Below, in pieces: positions 43,942 through 55,934 of a stretch of DNA of 64,000 nt. The notes under the pieces are model-generated. The model ran no database searches, was not told where the DNA came from, and saw only the letters and a program-made list of their open reading frames with translations. A program made the position numbers and the translations under genes. The DNA comes from Campylobacteraceae bacterium (GTDB lineage: Bacteria > Campylobacterota > Campylobacteria > Campylobacterales > Campylobacteraceae). Each line of letters opens with the position of its first letter. The first letter of the stretch is position 1. The DNA is taken from the NCBI GenBank assembly GCA_031284315.1, contig JAITAB010000026.1, forward strand, positions 1 through 64,000, read 5' to 3'.

Positions 43942-45458
43942 TCATTGTCTCCTTCGTTTTGTTTATCATTTGATTTTATCTGTTTCATCGCAGGGAACAG
44001 TATAACATCTCTGACTGAGATTTGATTTGTCAAAAGCATGACAAGCCTGTCTATACCAAGCCCTTCTCCTGCCGTCGGCGCAAAACCGTATCCCAAAGCC
44101 TTGATATAATCCTCGTCCATCTCATGCGCTTCATCGTCTCCCGCCGCTTTTGCTTCAAGCTGCGCCGCAAAACGCGCATACTGGTCTAAGGGGTCGTTTA
44201 ATTCGTTAAAACCGTTTGCGAGTTCGTTGCCTGCAATAAATAACTCAAATCTTTCGGCTATATTTTTATCTTCGTCGCTTCTTCTGGAAAGCGGGCTGAT
44301 TTCTATGGGATAATCAACCACAAAAGTCGGATTTATCAGCTTCTCTTCTATATAATTATCAAACAATTCAGCTTTAAGCTGTCCTAAATTGAGGTTTGGT
44401 TTGACATCAAAACCGTCTTTTTTAAGCTTGTTTTCAATGGCTTTTTTATCATTTAAAATAGAAGCGTCAATGTTTCCGATGTTGATTAGCGCGTCTTTGA
44501 ATGAAATCTTTTGAAACGGTTTTGAAAAATCTATGATTTTATCGCCGTAAGGCAAAATTTCAGGTAAATTAAGCGTTTGGAGCAGTACATACAGCAGTTT
44601 TTCCGTCAAATCCATCAAATCTTTATAGTTATGATGCGCCCAATAAAATTCTATGCTTGTAAATTCGGGATTGTGCGTAGCGTCCAATCCTTCGTTTCTA
44701 AAATTTCTATTTATTTCAAAAACAGCGTCAAATCCGCCGACAACAAGTCTTTTCAGATATAGTTCGGGAGCAATTCTAAGGTATCTTTCAACGCCCAAAG
44801 CATTGTGAAAAGTAACAAACGGCTTTGCGTTTGCGCCTCCGGGTATCGGATGCATCATAGGAGTTTCAACTTCCAAAAAGCCATGCTCTTCGAAAAATCT
44901 TCTGATTACGCTTATAATTTTACTTCTGGTTTTAAAAGTCTGTTTGACTTCCGGATTCATGATAATATCAAGATACCGCTGGCGGTATCTAAGCTCTTTA
45001 TCCTGAAGCCCGTGAAACTTTTCGGGAAGAGGCGTTATGGATTTTGCCGCTATTTCAAGGGTGATTACATGCAAGGAAAGTTCTCCCGTTTTGGTTATAA
45101 ACGGATAACCGCTCACTTGCACTATATCGCCCACATCAAGCAGTTTTTTGATATGGCTAAACCACTCTTCGCCAAGAGCTTCCTTATTGAAATATATCTG
45201 CAAATCGCCGTCTTCATCTTCTATTTTGGCAAAGACCGCTTTTCCCATCCATCGCAAAAATTTCACTCTGCCGATAAGCGTCAATATGATTTTATCGTCT
45301 TTTTTCTCTTCCAAATCGTTTATGTAAGCAAATCTTTTTTTAAATTCGCTTGTATTTATGTCTCTTGTTGTGCCGTGTCTGTACGGATTTTTACCGATGG
45401 CTTTAAGGGCTTCGGCTTTTTCAAGTCTTTGTATTTCAAGCTGGTTTGTAAAAAACAA
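43938..45458 (-). CDS. lysS: Lysyl-tRNA synthetase
   Basis: Class II LysRS with [36 protein letters not shown] and [14 protein letters not shown]. Confidence 0.97.
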   Translation of the reverse strand: MFFTNQLEIQRLEKAEALKAIGKNPYRHGTTRDINTSEFKKRFAYINDLEEKKDDKIILTLIGRVKFLRWMGKAVFAKIEDEDGDLQIYFNKEALGEEWFSHIKKLLDVGDIVQVSGYPFITKTGELSLHVITLEIAAKSITPLPEKFHGLQDKELRYRQRYLDIIMNPEVKQTFKTRSKIISVIRRFFEEHGFLEVETPMMHPIPGGANAKPFVTFHNALGVERYLRIAPELYLKRLVVGGFDAVFEINRNFRNEGLDATHNPEFTSIEFYWAHHNYKDLMDLTEKLLYVLLQTLNLPEILPYGDKIIDFSKPFQKISFKDALINIGNIDASILNDKKAIENKLKKDGFDVKPNLNLGQLKAELFDNYIEEKLINPTFVVDYPIEISPLSRRSDEDKNIAERFELFIAGNELANGFNELNDPLDQYARFAAQLEAKAAGDDEAHEMDEDYIKALGYGFAPTAGEGLGIDRLVMLLTNQISVRDVILFPAMKQIKSNDKQNEGDNE

Positions 45459-45468
45459 TTTTTTCCTT

Positions 45469-45927
45469 TTAATTTTTTTGGCAATTGTTGCAAATACCGT
45501 AAAGCTGCATGAGGTGTCCTGTAAGTTTAAAATTGTTGTTTTTGGCGATTTTTTCCTGCAGTTTTTCTATGGATTTATCTTCAAATTCCACAATTGTTCC
45601 ACAGTTTTTGCAAATTATGTGGTCATGGTGCGGTTTGTTGCCAAGCTCAAATTTTTTACCTTGACTGCCAAAAGAGAGCGAAGTAGCGATATCGGACTCT
45701 TCCAGCACATTCAGCGTTCTGTAAACTGTCGCTATGCCTACATTCAATTCGGGATATTTTTCTTTGATGATAAGGTACAAAGCATCGGGCGTAAAGTGTC
45801 CGTTGTTAGAGTAAAGCGTTTTTAAAATCACTTCTCTTTGCGTGGTAAACTTTAATCCATTTCTTTTTAAAATATCCTTAAAGCTCGCAAGCAACGCGTC
45901 ATACTCAATATTTTCGAGTTTTTTCAT
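45469..45927 (-). CDS. fur: Ferric uptake regulator
   Basis: [67 protein letters not shown]. Confidence 0.95.
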   Translation of the reverse strand: MKKLENIEYDALLASFKDILKRNGLKFTTQREVILKTLYSNNGHFTPDALYLIIKEKYPELNVGIATVYRTLNVLEESDIATSLSFGSQGKKFELGNKPHHDHIICKNCGTIVEFEDKSIEKLQEKIAKNNNFKLTGHLMQLYGICNNCQKN

Positions 45928-45938
45928 GTTGTCTCCTT

Positions 45939-46547
45939 TTACTCAATTGGAGTTAATGATATATTAATATCATCGCTCGTGATTTCACTTATATTGTCAA
46001 GCATAAACTCTATATTTTCTTCAGCATCTTCCGTTATATCGGTCATATTCCCGTGTATGGTTTTTAACTCCATGTCTAATATTTTACTGCCCATGAAGAG
46101 AAATTTTTCATACAAAAAGCTATTTTCCAGTGCATTGTCAAGTTTAACTCTTGCAAATTCTATATTTGAAAGCGCAAATATAATAACCGAAAATATCAGG
46201 AACATTTTCAAACAGCAAAACACAAATCCCAAAAATCTGTTAATGCCAGCCATTATGCCCAAATTGAAAAGTTTTGAAATTATCAATCCTGCCATGAAAC
46301 AAAAAAACCAGACAAAAAGTAGCGTAATGACAAAACCGACAAGCTGAGCCGCAGCTTCGTTGTGCATGGTATATATATTTTCATTAATAATTTTTCCGAC
46401 ATTGTTCGCAAAGCGGGCGGCGAGAAAAATACCGCCTGCCAGCCCCAGCAGATTGAACAGCTCTTTTATAAAGCCGTTTATAGCGCCTCTAATGCCGATA
46501 AGAGCGATAATTATGATAGTTAATATATCAAACCACGAAAAATCCAT
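45939..46547 (-). CDS. CvpA family membrane protein
   Basis: [42 protein letters not shown]. Confidence 0.88.
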   Translation of the reverse strand: MDFSWFDILTIIIIALIGIRGAINGFIKELFNLLGLAGGIFLAARFANNVGKIINENIYTMHNEAAAQLVGFVITLLFVWFFCFMAGLIISKLFNLGIMAGINRFLGFVFCCLKMFLIFSVIIFALSNIEFARVKLDNALENSFLYEKFLFMGSKILDMELKTIHGNMTDITEDAEENIEFMLDNISEITSDDINISLTPIE

Positions 46548-46550
46548 ATT

Positions 46551-47627
46551 TTATCCCCCGATAGTTATAAGGTTGCTAAGTTCCTGCGGCTGCGTGGAGT
46601 GCCGCAAAGCGTTTTCTTTCGTGATAAGATTGGTTTTTATGGCGTCTGTCATGGATTGCGTTTGGGTTATCATGCCCGACTGAGCCTTGTTGAGCTGCAT
46701 CTGTGAATATATTTGATGCACTTTGTCTTCTCTGATGAGGTTGGCGATAGCTGGATTGGAGATTAAAATCTCAAATATGGCAATTCGTCCGCCTCCTATT
46801 TTTGGCAGCAGCGCTTGAGAGATAACAGCCGTAAGCGAAACGGAGAGCATATTTCTTATCTGAACCTGTTCGTTCCCTTCAAAGCTGTCTATAATACGGT
46901 TAATGGTTTGAACGGCTGAAGTAGTGTGCAGCGTTGCAAAAACCAAGTGCCCCGTTTCTGCCGCAGTAACAGCTGTAGCCATTGTCTCTCTGTCTCTCAT
47001 CTCGCCCACAAGTATGATGTCAGGATCCTCGCGCAATGCGTATTTAAGAGCGGTAGAAAAACCTTTTGTATCTTCGCCTACATTTCTCATGGAAAAGAGC
47101 GATTTTTTATTCTCATGGATAAACTCTATCGGGTCCTCAATCGTGATAACATGTTTATGATCTGTATTGTTTATTTCATTCAACATTGCCGCAAGCGTGG
47201 TTGATTTGCCGCTTCCTGTCGGTCCTGTTACAAGTATCAAGCCTTTCTCTCTTTTTGTGATTGCTTTAAAGATAGCGGGCGATTTCAGTTCGTTCAATGT
47301 TGGAATAACAACGGGGATAGTACGAAAAGCCGCCGCCAAATCGCCGTTCATTGTGTAATAGTAATTGACCCTGAATCGTCCTGCTTCGGGCAGATGTATG
47401 GAAAAGTCAAGCTCTTTATTTTCTTCAAGATTTTTTTTCTGCTTGTCGGTGATGAGAGTGTAGCACATCTCCTTTATTGTTGCGCCGTCAAGTTTGGGCA
47501 TATTTACAGCCGTCAGTTTTCCGTCTATCCTTATCTGCGGTTCGCTTCTGCTGACAAGATGCAAATCAGAAGCCTTATAGGCTACGACATTTTTCAGTAA
47601 AGCTCTAATATTCGGAATCTCTGCCAT
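46551..47627 (-). CDS. pilT: Twitching motility ATPase PilT
   Basis: GLILVTGPTGSGKSTTLAAMLNEIN, VGEMRDRETMATAVTAAETGHLVFATLHTTSAVQTINRIID. Confidence 0.94.
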   Translation of the reverse strand: MAEIPNIRALLKNVVAYKASDLHLVSRSEPQIRIDGKLTAVNMPKLDGATIKEMCYTLITDKQKKNLEENKELDFSIHLPEAGRFRVNYYYTMNGDLAAAFRTIPVVIPTLNELKSPAIFKAITKREKGLILVTGPTGSGKSTTLAAMLNEINNTDHKHVITIEDPIEFIHENKKSLFSMRNVGEDTKGFSTALKYALREDPDIILVGEMRDRETMATAVTAAETGHLVFATLHTTSAVQTINRIIDSFEGNEQVQIRNMLSVSLTAVISQALLPKIGGGRIAIFEILISNPAIANLIREDKVHQIYSQMQLNKAQSGMITQTQSMTDAIKTNLITKENALRHSTQPQELSNLITIGG

Positions 47628-47638
47628 GTGAACCTCTT

Positions 47639-47935
47639 TTATTCTATAATTTTAGGAACTATAAAAAAGCCGTTTTGGGCTTTTGGAGCATATTTAATAA
47701 CAGTTTGAATAATTCTCTCATCATTTTTGGGTATATCTTCGCGAAAAGGCGTCCCGCCCTCAACAGTTGTAAATGTCGCTTCATAAGCGCCCAAATCCAG
47801 CTCATTCAGGTTTTCTACGAAATTTACAATCTCACTAAGCTGATTTATAATGTCTTCTCTTTTGCCGCCTTCTATTTTCAAAGACGAGAGAGTTTCCAAT
47901 TTTGAGAGCAATTTGCCGTCGATATTCATAAACAA
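47639..47935 (-). CDS. gatC: Aspartyl/glutamyl-tRNA amidotransferase subunit C
   Basis: LLSKLETLSSLKIEGGKREDIINQLSEIVNFVENLNELD ... FREDIP. Confidence 0.9.
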   Translation of the reverse strand: MFMNIDGKLLSKLETLSSLKIEGGKREDIINQLSEIVNFVENLNELDLGAYEATFTTVEGGTPFREDIPKNDERIIQTVIKYAPKAQNGFFIVPKIIE

Positions 47936-48078
47936 CCTTTATTTGTACTTGAAAAATTATAAGTTAAAGGCATTGTACCAAAATGAGTTTTCAATCGCGC
48001 TGAAATTGTGATTATTTAGATTTTATTTTTACTATGGTACTATATAATTTTTAATTTTAGAAATACAAAGGAAACAAC

Positions 48079-48645
48079 TTGGCTTTAAAGGAAAATTTAG
48101 AAGCTCTGAAAAGTGAGCTTAGTACGCAAGAAGAGCTGTTAAAAAACATCATTCAAGGCGAGCGTTTTTTTAAAAGGCATAAACGCTCAATAGTCGCCAT
48201 AATTGTTGTTGCCGTTATTTTGTTGATTGGCTACAGCATAAACGGCGCATTGAAAGAGAGTAATCTCAAAGCTTCCAATGAAGCTTATAAAACGCTGCTC
48301 GTATTTCCTACAAACGAACAGGCTTTGAATACGCTGAAAAATAAAAACAAGCCGCTATATAGAGCGTTTGTTTTTCAAGAAGCTGCAAAAAACGGCGATA
48401 ATGCAGCCTTGCAAACGCTTATAGATGAAGACAAATCCGATGTTATCGGACAGCTTGCCTCTTATGTGTTAGGTCAAAACAGCGAAGTTATGAGCGATTT
48501 CGCAGCTTTGCAAAGCGGTTATGAGCTTTTGAAAACGGGAAAAACAGAGGAAGCAAACTTGCAGTTTATCTCTATAACGAGCGGTTCGCTTTCCGAATTG
48601 GCAAAAGGTTTGGAGCATTATCAACCAAATAAGCAGGAAAAATAA
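48079..48645 (+). CDS. Single-TM TPR-like protein (YfgM-like)
   Basis: N-terminal cytoplasmic segment, TM helix AIIVVAVILLIGYSI, helical periplasmic tail; TTG start. Confidence 0.6.
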   Translation: MALKENLEALKSELSTQEELLKNIIQGERFFKRHKRSIVAIIVVAVILLIGYSINGALKESNLKASNEAYKTLLVFPTNEQALNTLKNKNKPLYRAFVFQEAAKNGDNAALQTLIDEDKSDVIGQLASYVLGQNSEVMSDFAALQSGYELLKTGKTEEANLQFISITSGSLSELAKGLEHYQPNKQEK

Positions 48646-49652
48646 TGTTAAAAACGATAATTTCAATATCCATGTTGGTTTTGATGCTGTTTTTTAGCGG
48701 CTGCGGCACAAAAAGGCAGTATTTTAAAGCTGATAGTATTGACGGCATCGTCAAATCAAGCGGTTCGCTCTCATCAAACCTGAAAGAAGTTACGAAAAAC
48801 GGAGCTTCTTTAAAGGACGGCAAAATCATTACCATGAAGGGCGAAGAAAATAGCGTGCAGATTGAAAATGGATATAGCTTTTTGGGCGAATTTGACAATA
48901 AATTTATTTCCGTTTCGCCGCTTGGAGAGATACATGTGAAAAATGGTAACAATTCACTGCTTTACGCTTTAAATCTCAACACTATGATAGCTTCTGCCTC
49001 CATGGACGGCGATACGCTTGCCTCAGTCGCTTCTGACAATACGCTTTATCTTGCCGATATAAATACCGCAACCGTGTTTTTCCAAAAAAAAATGGATACT
49101 GTGGCGGCTGTTGATTCAAGGATAGCGGCGCCGTATTTTTTGGGGAGTTTGGTGATATTTCCAACGCTTGACGGCAAACTCATCATAGTAGACAAAGAGA
49201 GCCAAACGGTTGTAAACAGCGTTGTCGTAAGCGGCGAGCGCGAATTTAACAATATCATATTTTTAGATGTGTCTGGGGATAGAATGTTTGCCGCTACTAC
49301 CAAAAGAATTATCGCCATAAATTCGGACGGCAGTATAAGCTACATGGACAAAGATATAAAAGACGCGGTAGTGGCGGATGAGCGGGTATTTGTATTTACC
49401 AAAGACGGCAAAATATTTTTGTACGATTTGGAGTTGAAAGTTTTAGGCGAAAAAAAGTTTCCTTTTGCGATTTTTGCGGGAGTTTCAGCAAATAAAAAAC
49501 TCTATATTCTGGAAAAAATGGGATATCTTATCAAAAGTGATTTTCAGCTGAAAGAGTTTGAAATTTTTGAATTTCCGTCGAAAATAGACGATTTTTTGTT
49601 TATCACAAAAGATAAAATCTTTTACAAAGACAGCTTTTACGCGTTAGAGTAA
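48645..49652 (+). CDS. Lipoprotein with beta-propeller-like repeats
   Basis: Lipobox LMLFFSGCG; repeated VxSxDGTLYxxD-like units reminiscent of PQQ/BamB propellers. Confidence 0.65.
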   Translation: MLKTIISISMLVLMLFFSGCGTKRQYFKADSIDGIVKSSGSLSSNLKEVTKNGASLKDGKIITMKGEENSVQIENGYSFLGEFDNKFISVSPLGEIHVKNGNNSLLYALNLNTMIASASMDGDTLASVASDNTLYLADINTATVFFQKKMDTVAAVDSRIAAPYFLGSLVIFPTLDGKLIIVDKESQTVVNSVVVSGEREFNNIIFLDVSGDRMFAATTKRIIAINSDGSISYMDKDIKDAVVADERVFVFTKDGKIFLYDLELKVLGEKKFPFAIFAGVSANKKLYILEKMGYLIKSDFQLKEFEIFEFPSKIDDFLFITKDKIFYKDSFYALE

Positions 49653-49656
49653 GACC

Positions 49657-50271
49657 TTGATACTTTGCGATATTGGAAATACAAACGCCCATCTGTTCAT
49701 GAATGGGCGTTTGTATGTAAAGAGCATACGGGAATTTTTGAGTTTGACATTTAACGAGAAGGTTTATTATATTTGCGTTAATGATGACTTGAAACCTTTT
49801 TTGCATGCGGATAAAAACTTTTTTGATTTGGAGCCGCATATAGAGTTTGATACGAAATATGCCTGTATGGGCATAGACAGGATTTGCGCATGCAAGGCTG
49901 TGCATGAGGGCGTAGTTGTGGACGCAGGAAGCGCGGTTACTGTGGATATTATGAAAAACGGCGTACATGACGGCGGATATATTTTGCCCGGATTTGCCGC
50001 TTACAGCGCCGCTTACATGTCTGTTTCGTCCCGCTTAAAGCTTGATATTAATAGAAGCGTAAGACTTGATACAATGCCGAAAAATACACAAGATGCGATA
50101 AGCTACGGCGTGATAAAATCCATAAAGCTTATCATAAAAAACAGCGCCAAAAATAGGAAAATCTATTTTTGCGGCGGAGACGGCGGATATTTGTGCGGTT
50201 TTTTCAAAAATGCCGTGTATGATGAGATGTTGATTTTCAGGGTTCTTGAAAAAACATTTTTAAGTTTATAA
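49657..50271 (+). CDS. coaX: Type III pantothenate kinase
   Basis: ILCDIGNTNAHLF, GIDRICACKAV, VDAGSAVTVDIM, GGYILPG. Confidence 0.93.
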   Translation: MILCDIGNTNAHLFMNGRLYVKSIREFLSLTFNEKVYYICVNDDLKPFLHADKNFFDLEPHIEFDTKYACMGIDRICACKAVHEGVVVDAGSAVTVDIMKNGVHDGGYILPGFAAYSAAYMSVSSRLKLDINRSVRLDTMPKNTQDAISYGVIKSIKLIIKNSAKNRKIYFCGGDGGYLCGFFKNAVYDEMLIFRVLEKTFLSL

Positions 50272-50281
50272 AGGAGAAAAT

Positions 50282-50893
50282 ATGCTGACAATAGCGCTTC
50301 CTAAGGGAAGAATAGCGGAAGATACGCTGAAAATATTTGAAAAGACTTTTAAAAAACCATTCATTTTTGATGATAGAAAGCTTATCTTACATGAGGGAAA
50401 TTTTAAATTTCTACTTGTCAGAAGTCAAGATGTTCCCGCGTATGTTTTGCATCAGGCGGCAGATATGGGCGTGGCAGGATTGGATGTGCTGGAAGAGCAG
50501 GAGGCAAATTTAACAAGACTGCTTGATTTGGGAGTCGGCAAATGCAAAATTTGCATAGGCGTACCCAAAAACAGAAAGCTTGATTTTTCACTGCCCGAAA
50601 TCAAAATAGCGACAAAGATGGAAAATATAACAAGAAATTATTTTTCCTCCAAAGCCATATCGGTAAATATCATAAAGCTTTACGGCTCTATAGAATTAGC
50701 GCCGCTTGTAGGCTTGGCAGATGCTATTGTGGATTTGGTTGAGACGGGAAGCACTATGGAGCAAAACGGGCTTGAAATAGCCGAAGTTATCTCTCGCTCG
50801 TCAGCGCATTTGGTTTGCAATAAAAACAGTTTTATATCAAAAAAAGAGGAGATACTCGCACTTTATACGAGTATCAAAGAGGCTATTTGTTAG
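50282..50893 (+). CDS. hisG: ATP phosphoribosyltransferase (short form)
   Basis: LTIALPKGRIAEDTLKIFEK, GVAGLDVLEEQ, DAIVDLVETGSTMEQNGL; ~203 aa short HisG. Confidence 0.96.
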   Translation: MLTIALPKGRIAEDTLKIFEKTFKKPFIFDDRKLILHEGNFKFLLVRSQDVPAYVLHQAADMGVAGLDVLEEQEANLTRLLDLGVGKCKICIGVPKNRKLDFSLPEIKIATKMENITRNYFSSKAISVNIIKLYGSIELAPLVGLADAIVDLVETGSTMEQNGLEIAEVISRSSAHLVCNKNSFISKKEEILALYTSIKEAIC

Positions 50894-51267
50894 TCAAGCA
50901 GCTGCGCTATTTTTAAAATCTTTTCAGAAAGCTCAGGCTCTCTTAACGGCTTTACCAGAAAATCATGAGCGCCGTTTTCAAGCGCTTCGTATTTTTTGGT
51001 TTCATCTGTTGTAAGGACTATTATAGGCATATTTTTCAATCCTTGCGAACGGATATTTGCCAAAAATTCTATACCATCCATCACAGGCATTTTAATATCT
51101 AAAAGAACTACATCAACATCTTGTTCCCGTTTTAAGATATTTAGCGCTTCAAGACCGTTCGATGCTTCTATGACGCTTGATATATTAGGATTTTTTTTCA
51201 ACATAGCCCTTACTAACTTTAAGTTGATAAAGTCATCATCTACAGACAACACTTTAAGTTTTTTCAT
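50890..51267 (-). CDS. Single-domain CheY-like response regulator
   Basis: KVLSVDDDFINLKLVRAMLKKNP...VVLLDIKMPVMDGIEFL...LVKPLREPELSEKI. Confidence 0.93.
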   Translation of the reverse strand: MKKLKVLSVDDDFINLKLVRAMLKKNPNISSVIEASNGLEALNILKREQDVDVVLLDIKMPVMDGIEFLANIRSQGLKNMPIIVLTTDETKKYEALENGAHDFLVKPLREPELSEKILKIAQLLD

Positions 51268-51276
51268 TCATTTTTC

Positions 51277-54200
51277 CTATAAATACTTGGCTATCAATGA
51301 TTTTAGCGACTGTTTACTGATGATATTCTTTTTAACTTCATCAAATTTCGCCGCTTCCGCCTCAGAACATGTGTCAATATCATAAAAGAGTATAGTTGCC
51401 GTACGAGCGCTATTATGTCTTTTTTCAGCTTCTTTTATGAGGTTTAAAATCGCGTCCAAAGCCCCTTCTCCAAGCTCTTTGTCAAGAATAGCTATTTTTA
51501 TGCGCGTATGTTCAAGCGCTTTTTTAAGCTCTGCAACATCGTTTACGGATAGAATGGAATTTCCAAATTGTTCCAATACGTCTGCAAATATACTCGTTTC
51601 AAGCGCTGTCTTTTTATATACCAAAACATCTTTTGCTTCGCTGGTTATTATATGCGGTTGAACCGCGCTTTGCGGCGGAGGCGGCGTTTCAACGGCAGAC
51701 GGCGCAGGAGTTGAAGCCGCAGGTGTTGGCGCGCTTGGCGCACTGTTTGCCATGATTGATTCAAATTTTTGATTTATAGCCTGTTCAACTTTTGGGTCAG
51801 GGATAATTTTATCAGGGATAAACATATTCAAAACCCTTAAAATAGCATCTTTTTTAATTGGTTTTGTTACATATTCGTCCAATCCTTCGCCCATAAAACG
51901 CTCTCTGTCGCCTTTAAGCGCGTTTGCCGTAACGGCGACTATCGGAGTATGTTTTTTGCCTGTTGCCTGCTCGTATTTAATGATTTGATGAGTTGCCTCA
52001 ACGCCGTCCATAACGGGCATAGCAATATCCATAAATACCATATCAAACTGTTCTTCCTTGTTTTTTTCAACAGCCAAAAGTCCGTTTTGAACTATCGTTA
52101 TCGTAAGTCCGATATCTTGCAAAGCTCTTTTAATGAGTTTTTGATTTATCTCATTATCTTCAGCTACAAGGATTTTCGCATCAAACATTGTTCCGGGTCC
52201 TTTTATCGCCGCGCTTTGTACAGGCGGAGGCGGCGGAGGCGGCGTTGGAATAGAAAAAGGCTGTACCGGCGGCGGTGTCGGCGCCGCAGAAGGAATTTCC
52301 GTCGCCGCAGGCGGAACTTCATGAGAGAAATCAATATTTATTTTCGGCGTCTCTTCCACTCTTTCAAATACAGGCTGTTTGACGGCAGCCGTCTGCGTAT
52401 CATCTTTCAAATCAAATTTAATATCCAATTTCGGCTCCTCGTTAATTGTTGGCTCTATATCAGGCTCTTTTGGTCTTGCAATATCATTTATCACATTTAC
52501 AACAGGTTCTTTTATGTCTATTTTTACTTCAATCGGTTCTTCAACCAGCGTTACGCGCGGCTCATAAGGCGGCGCCGTGAACGATGGCGCAGGCTGCTCA
52601 ATAGGCGGAACGGTAAAGGACGGCTCCGCAGGCTGTTCATGTGGCGGTACCGTAAAAATCGGCGTAATGCTTGGCTGCACAGGTTCTGTATGTAATACAG
52701 GCTCTACATACGGCGCAGGTTGTATTATCGGCTGTGGCTGAACAACTTTCGGAGCCGCTTCTTTCGGTAGTTTGCTTATTTTCTGGTCTAATACCTTAAC
52801 AAGTTTTGTAATATTTACAGGTTCAAAAATAGAGGATATAAAATCGGTATTAAACTCTTCAAAGCGTCTCTGCTGAGACGGCTTTATGATTACTATAATA
52901 GGAAGTTGTATTTTTTTATACTGTTTAATATCCTCTTCGCCGACATTTTCCAAATCCAAAAATATTGAGTTGATAGAGGAGTTGTAAACAAGTTTTTTGA
53001 GTTCGTCAAATGATGAGTATTGTATAATCTGCGAACCGAAATACTCCAGATACGACTTTGCAAACTTCTCGTAAAATTTGACATTATTGGCTTTTGTAAG
53101 CATCGCAAATCTGTACTCGCTGTATCTGTGAAGCAAGGCAGGCTCATTTGAAGGAGTCTCTACAAGGTCTAACGCAAAGAAAAACTTGCTTCCTTTGCCT
53201 TCCGTGCTTTCAACTTGCAACTGTCCGCCCATCATATCAACAAATTTTGACGAAATCGTAAGTCCGAGACCTGTTCCGCCGTATTTTCTCGTGATAGTGG
53301 AGTCTGCCTGCGAAAATGCGTTAAATATGTCATGCAGTTTTGATTGAGGTATGCCTACGCCGTTATCTTCTACGCTGAATTGTATTCTGGTATTTCCCTG
53401 CACCATAGAATCAAATCTTACGATAGAGACAATGATAGAGCCGTTTTGAGGCGTAAATTTGACGGCGTTGCTCATGAGGTTTATCAAAACTTCCTTAATC
53501 TTTGTAATATCGCCCTTCAAATAGTTCGTGAGGCTTGGGTCTATATAAGCTGAAAGCTGTATATTTTTCTCAGCCGCTTTAGGCCCGTAAACTTCAACGG
53601 CATTTTCAAACTCCTGAATAGGCAGGAACGGAATTTCGTCAAGTTCTACTTTATTGCTTTCAATCTTTGAGAGGTCAAGAACATTATTGATAATCGTAAG
53701 AAGATTTTCTGAGCTTTTCTGTATAACTTCAACAAATTCAAGTTTTTCGCCGTCTAACCCGCTCTCTTTTAAAAGGTCGGTAAAACCGATAATACCGTTT
53801 AGCGGAGTTCTAATCTCATGCGACATGTTTGCCAAAAATATACTCTTTGCCGCGCTTGCTTCTTCGGCTTTTCTTTTCTCAAGCGCAATATTGATAAGAG
53901 CTTGGTCTATAATCTTGTAAGCTTTGCTTGTATCTTCTGCGGTATCCAAATCAAGCCTGTTCTGAGTTCCCGCCAAATCTTCAACTCTTGCGAACACATT
54001 TCCAAGTTCCAACATGTTTTGAAAGAATTTTCTTGCATATATAAAACCTGTCAATAGCAATAGCGATGATACAATCCAGATAGTCGCCGAAATAGAAAAT
54101 CTTGCAATAATTTCAAATCTATAGTTTTCTATCTCGTTATCAAGAGTGTTTTTAATCGTTCCCGCAGCCGTATTTATAATTTTTATTTTATCCGACATCA

Positions 54201-55014
54201 TTGTAAACCAAAGCGTTGGGTCAGTCATGAACGCGCCTGTGGTGGAAGCTTGCATGATGCCGCTTTGAGCCTCTTCTATATCCGCATATACTCGTTTTGC
54301 TTCATCGGAATTCAAGATTGCGTTCAAAGCTCCTTCTATGCCGCTTGTGTGCAAGCCCGTTGTCTGCAATGTGCTGGTTTGGCTTGAAATGCCAATCCAT
54401 GTATGCAGCGCATCTTCGGATATCGGCTCATAAGAAGAGAGTACGCCCGTTATAAAGCTCATCTCCTGTCCGTTATACTCTATATCATGATATGCCGAAA
54501 TCAAAGCGTTGCTAAGAGATGTTATCTGGCTGTTTGTAGTTGCTAAAAGAGCAGAACTTCGCATTTCGTCCAAAAGAAGCTGGTTTATCTGCGCGTAATA
54601 GTCAAAAAATATCTTTTCTGACGCAGTATCGAGACTGTCAATCTGCGTCCTTATTGAAGCAAGCTGGGCTAACTGTTCAGACGCTTTTTGTATTCTGGGA
54701 CTCTTTTCATGGGTGGTATAGAAAAGATTAAAACTTTTTAGCGCATTATCCGTTCCCGCTCTCAGTTGAGGAATAATATCTCTTGCAATAATACCCTTAC
54801 TGCTCAAATATGCGTTTGTTACGCTTCTTTCAGATGCAAGTTGTATAGCCAATCCATTGAGCATGTTGCTCTCTTCGTTCTTTTGTTTAAATTCAGTGAT
54901 ATTTTGATACGCAACAAACGAAGCATACAGATAATATGAAGAAACGATGAATAGAATGATTAGCGGAAACTGAGCTATCAGCCTTAGCATATTTTTCGTT
55001 TTGATATTAAACAT
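51277..55014 (-). CDS. Hybrid sensor histidine kinase with NIT-like periplasmic domain and receiver domains
   Basis: Two TM helices flanking an [15 protein letters not shown]...[15 protein letters not shown]-like region; [16 protein letters not shown]-box; [18 protein letters not shown]; receiver [18 protein letters not shown]...[10 protein letters not shown]; Pro-rich linkers. Confidence 0.9.
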   Translation of the reverse strand: MFNIKTKNMLRLIAQFPLIILFIVSSYYLYASFVAYQNITEFKQKNEESNMLNGLAIQLASERSVTNAYLSSKGIIARDIIPQLRAGTDNALKSFNLFYTTHEKSPRIQKASEQLAQLASIRTQIDSLDTASEKIFFDYYAQINQLLLDEMRSSALLATTNSQITSLSNALISAYHDIEYNGQEMSFITGVLSSYEPISEDALHTWIGISSQTSTLQTTGLHTSGIEGALNAILNSDEAKRVYADIEEAQSGIMQASTTGAFMTDPTLWFTMMSDKIKIINTAAGTIKNTLDNEIENYRFEIIARFSISATIWIVSSLLLLTGFIYARKFFQNMLELGNVFARVEDLAGTQNRLDLDTAEDTSKAYKIIDQALINIALEKRKAEEASAAKSIFLANMSHEIRTPLNGIIGFTDLLKESGLDGEKLEFVEVIQKSSENLLTIINNVLDLSKIESNKVELDEIPFLPIQEFENAVEVYGPKAAEKNIQLSAYIDPSLTNYLKGDITKIKEVLINLMSNAVKFTPQNGSIIVSIVRFDSMVQGNTRIQFSVEDNGVGIPQSKLHDIFNAFSQADSTITRKYGGTGLGLTISSKFVDMMGGQLQVESTEGKGSKFFFALDLVETPSNEPALLHRYSEYRFAMLTKANNVKFYEKFAKSYLEYFGSQIIQYSSFDELKKLVYNSSINSIFLDLENVGEEDIKQYKKIQLPIIVIIKPSQQRRFEEFNTDFISSIFEPVNITKLVKVLDQKISKLPKEAAPKVVQPQPIIQPAPYVEPVLHTEPVQPSITPIFTVPPHEQPAEPSFTVPPIEQPAPSFTAPPYEPRVTLVEEPIEVKIDIKEPVVNVINDIARPKEPDIEPTINEEPKLDIKFDLKDDTQTAAVKQPVFERVEETPKINIDFSHEVPPAATEIPSAAPTPPPVQPFSIPTPPPPPPPVQSAAIKGPGTMFDAKILVAEDNEINQKLIKRALQDIGLTITIVQNGLLAVEKNKEEQFDMVFMDIAMPVMDGVEATHQIIKYEQATGKKHTPIVAVTANALKGDRERFMGEGLDEYVTKPIKKDAILRVLNMFIPDKIIPDPKVEQAINQKFESIMANSAPSAPTPAASTPAPSAVETPPPPQSAVQPHIITSEAKDVLVYKKTALETSIFADVLEQFGNSILSVNDVAELKKALEHTRIKIAILDKELGEGALDAILNLIKEAEKRHNSARTATILFYDIDTCSEAEAAKFDEVKKNIISKQSLKSLIAKYL

Positions 55015-55031
55015 AGTGCCTAATCCTTAAA

Positions 55032-55934
55032 TTATAATTTTAATGCCGACTGTTTAAATTCAGAAGCAGTCTCTTCAAGTTCTCGCAATATTTCACGCTT
55101 ATCTGCGCTTGTATCGTTAGACAAGAGTTTTTGAAAGCTTTGAACTAACTCTTTTATTCTTAAATTGCTGCCTATTCCAATCAAATTTGCCAGCACGCTT
55201 TTTATCTTTGCCGTATCTTTATTCTCATAAAGCGCATGCAAAGATTTGATATTCTCTTCCAGATAAGAAGCATACTCTTTCATGTATTTGACGACATCCT
55301 CTTTGTCTATGCCTAAAATATCGGAGACCTCTTGAATATCTATCTTAACGATAATCGCTTCTCTTTTTTGCTCCGCGCCGTTTTGATTTGAATTTTCATC
55401 GGAGAAAATCTTTTTCTCGCCGTATTCGGCTCCGCCGCCGTTAAAATTTGTATGCGTATCCGCATCGTCCATGATAAATGTAACTTTTGCGTCTTCCGCG
55501 TTGTTTTCCGCGCTTCTGTTGAAATCAGCCTTCGGGCTTATCGGCTCTTCTTTGATTTTGAATATCGGCTGTTTGTTTTTAGCGGCGTCTTCGGTATTTG
55601 CAGTATCCAAGTAGCGTATATCGTTTAGAGATACAAGATAATATTTGTCATTTTTAGCATCAGAGAGAAATATCTCGGAGATAGAGATAGAAGCTCCTAT
55701 TTCGCCGCCGTTTCGCTGTTTTATGATGACATTTTTACTAGGAAGACTGCCGTTTAAAACATAATTGATCCATGAGAAATCGTCAAATTTATGCACATAT
55801 CCCTGTTTATTGACAAAAAGGTCTGCCACATCATTGTTGTATGCCATAAAAGCGCTCATATCCTCATATCCCAAAACAGAAAGAACATCCGCACTCACAC
55901 CTATAAATTTGGTGTCTTTATCATATAAAATCAA
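55032..55934 (-). CDS. Protein with PAS-like N-terminus and HPt-like C-terminal helical domain
   Basis: C-terminal VKYMKEYASYLEENIKSLHALYENKDTAKIKSVLANLIGIGSNLRIKELVQSFQKLL resembles HPt but lacks an HxLKG histidine. Confidence 0.5.
   Translation of the reverse strand: MILYDKDTKFIGVSADVLSVLGYEDMSAFMAYNNDVADLFVNKQGYVHKFDDFSWINYVLNGSLPSKNVIIKQRNGGEIGASISISEIFLSDAKNDKYYLVSLNDIRYLDTANTEDAAKNKQPIFKIKEEPISPKADFNRSAENNAEDAKVTFIMDDADTHTNFNGGGAEYGEKKIFSDENSNQNGAEQKREAIIVKIDIQEVSDILGIDKEDVVKYMKEYASYLEENIKSLHALYENKDTAKIKSVLANLIGIGSNLRIKELVQSFQKLLSNDTSADKREILRELEETASEFKQSALKL

Noticed and set aside
44805-45825. 235-aa and 155-aa plus-strand ORFs opposite lysS/fur
   Set aside because: Phe-rich antisense ORFs opposite clearly identified genes
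51949-52695. 248-aa plus-strand ORF (Arg/Phe-rich) antisense to the hybrid kinase
   Set aside because: Composition (RRRRRR runs) is the reverse complement of the Pro-rich linker; the minus-strand kinase is clearly the coding strand
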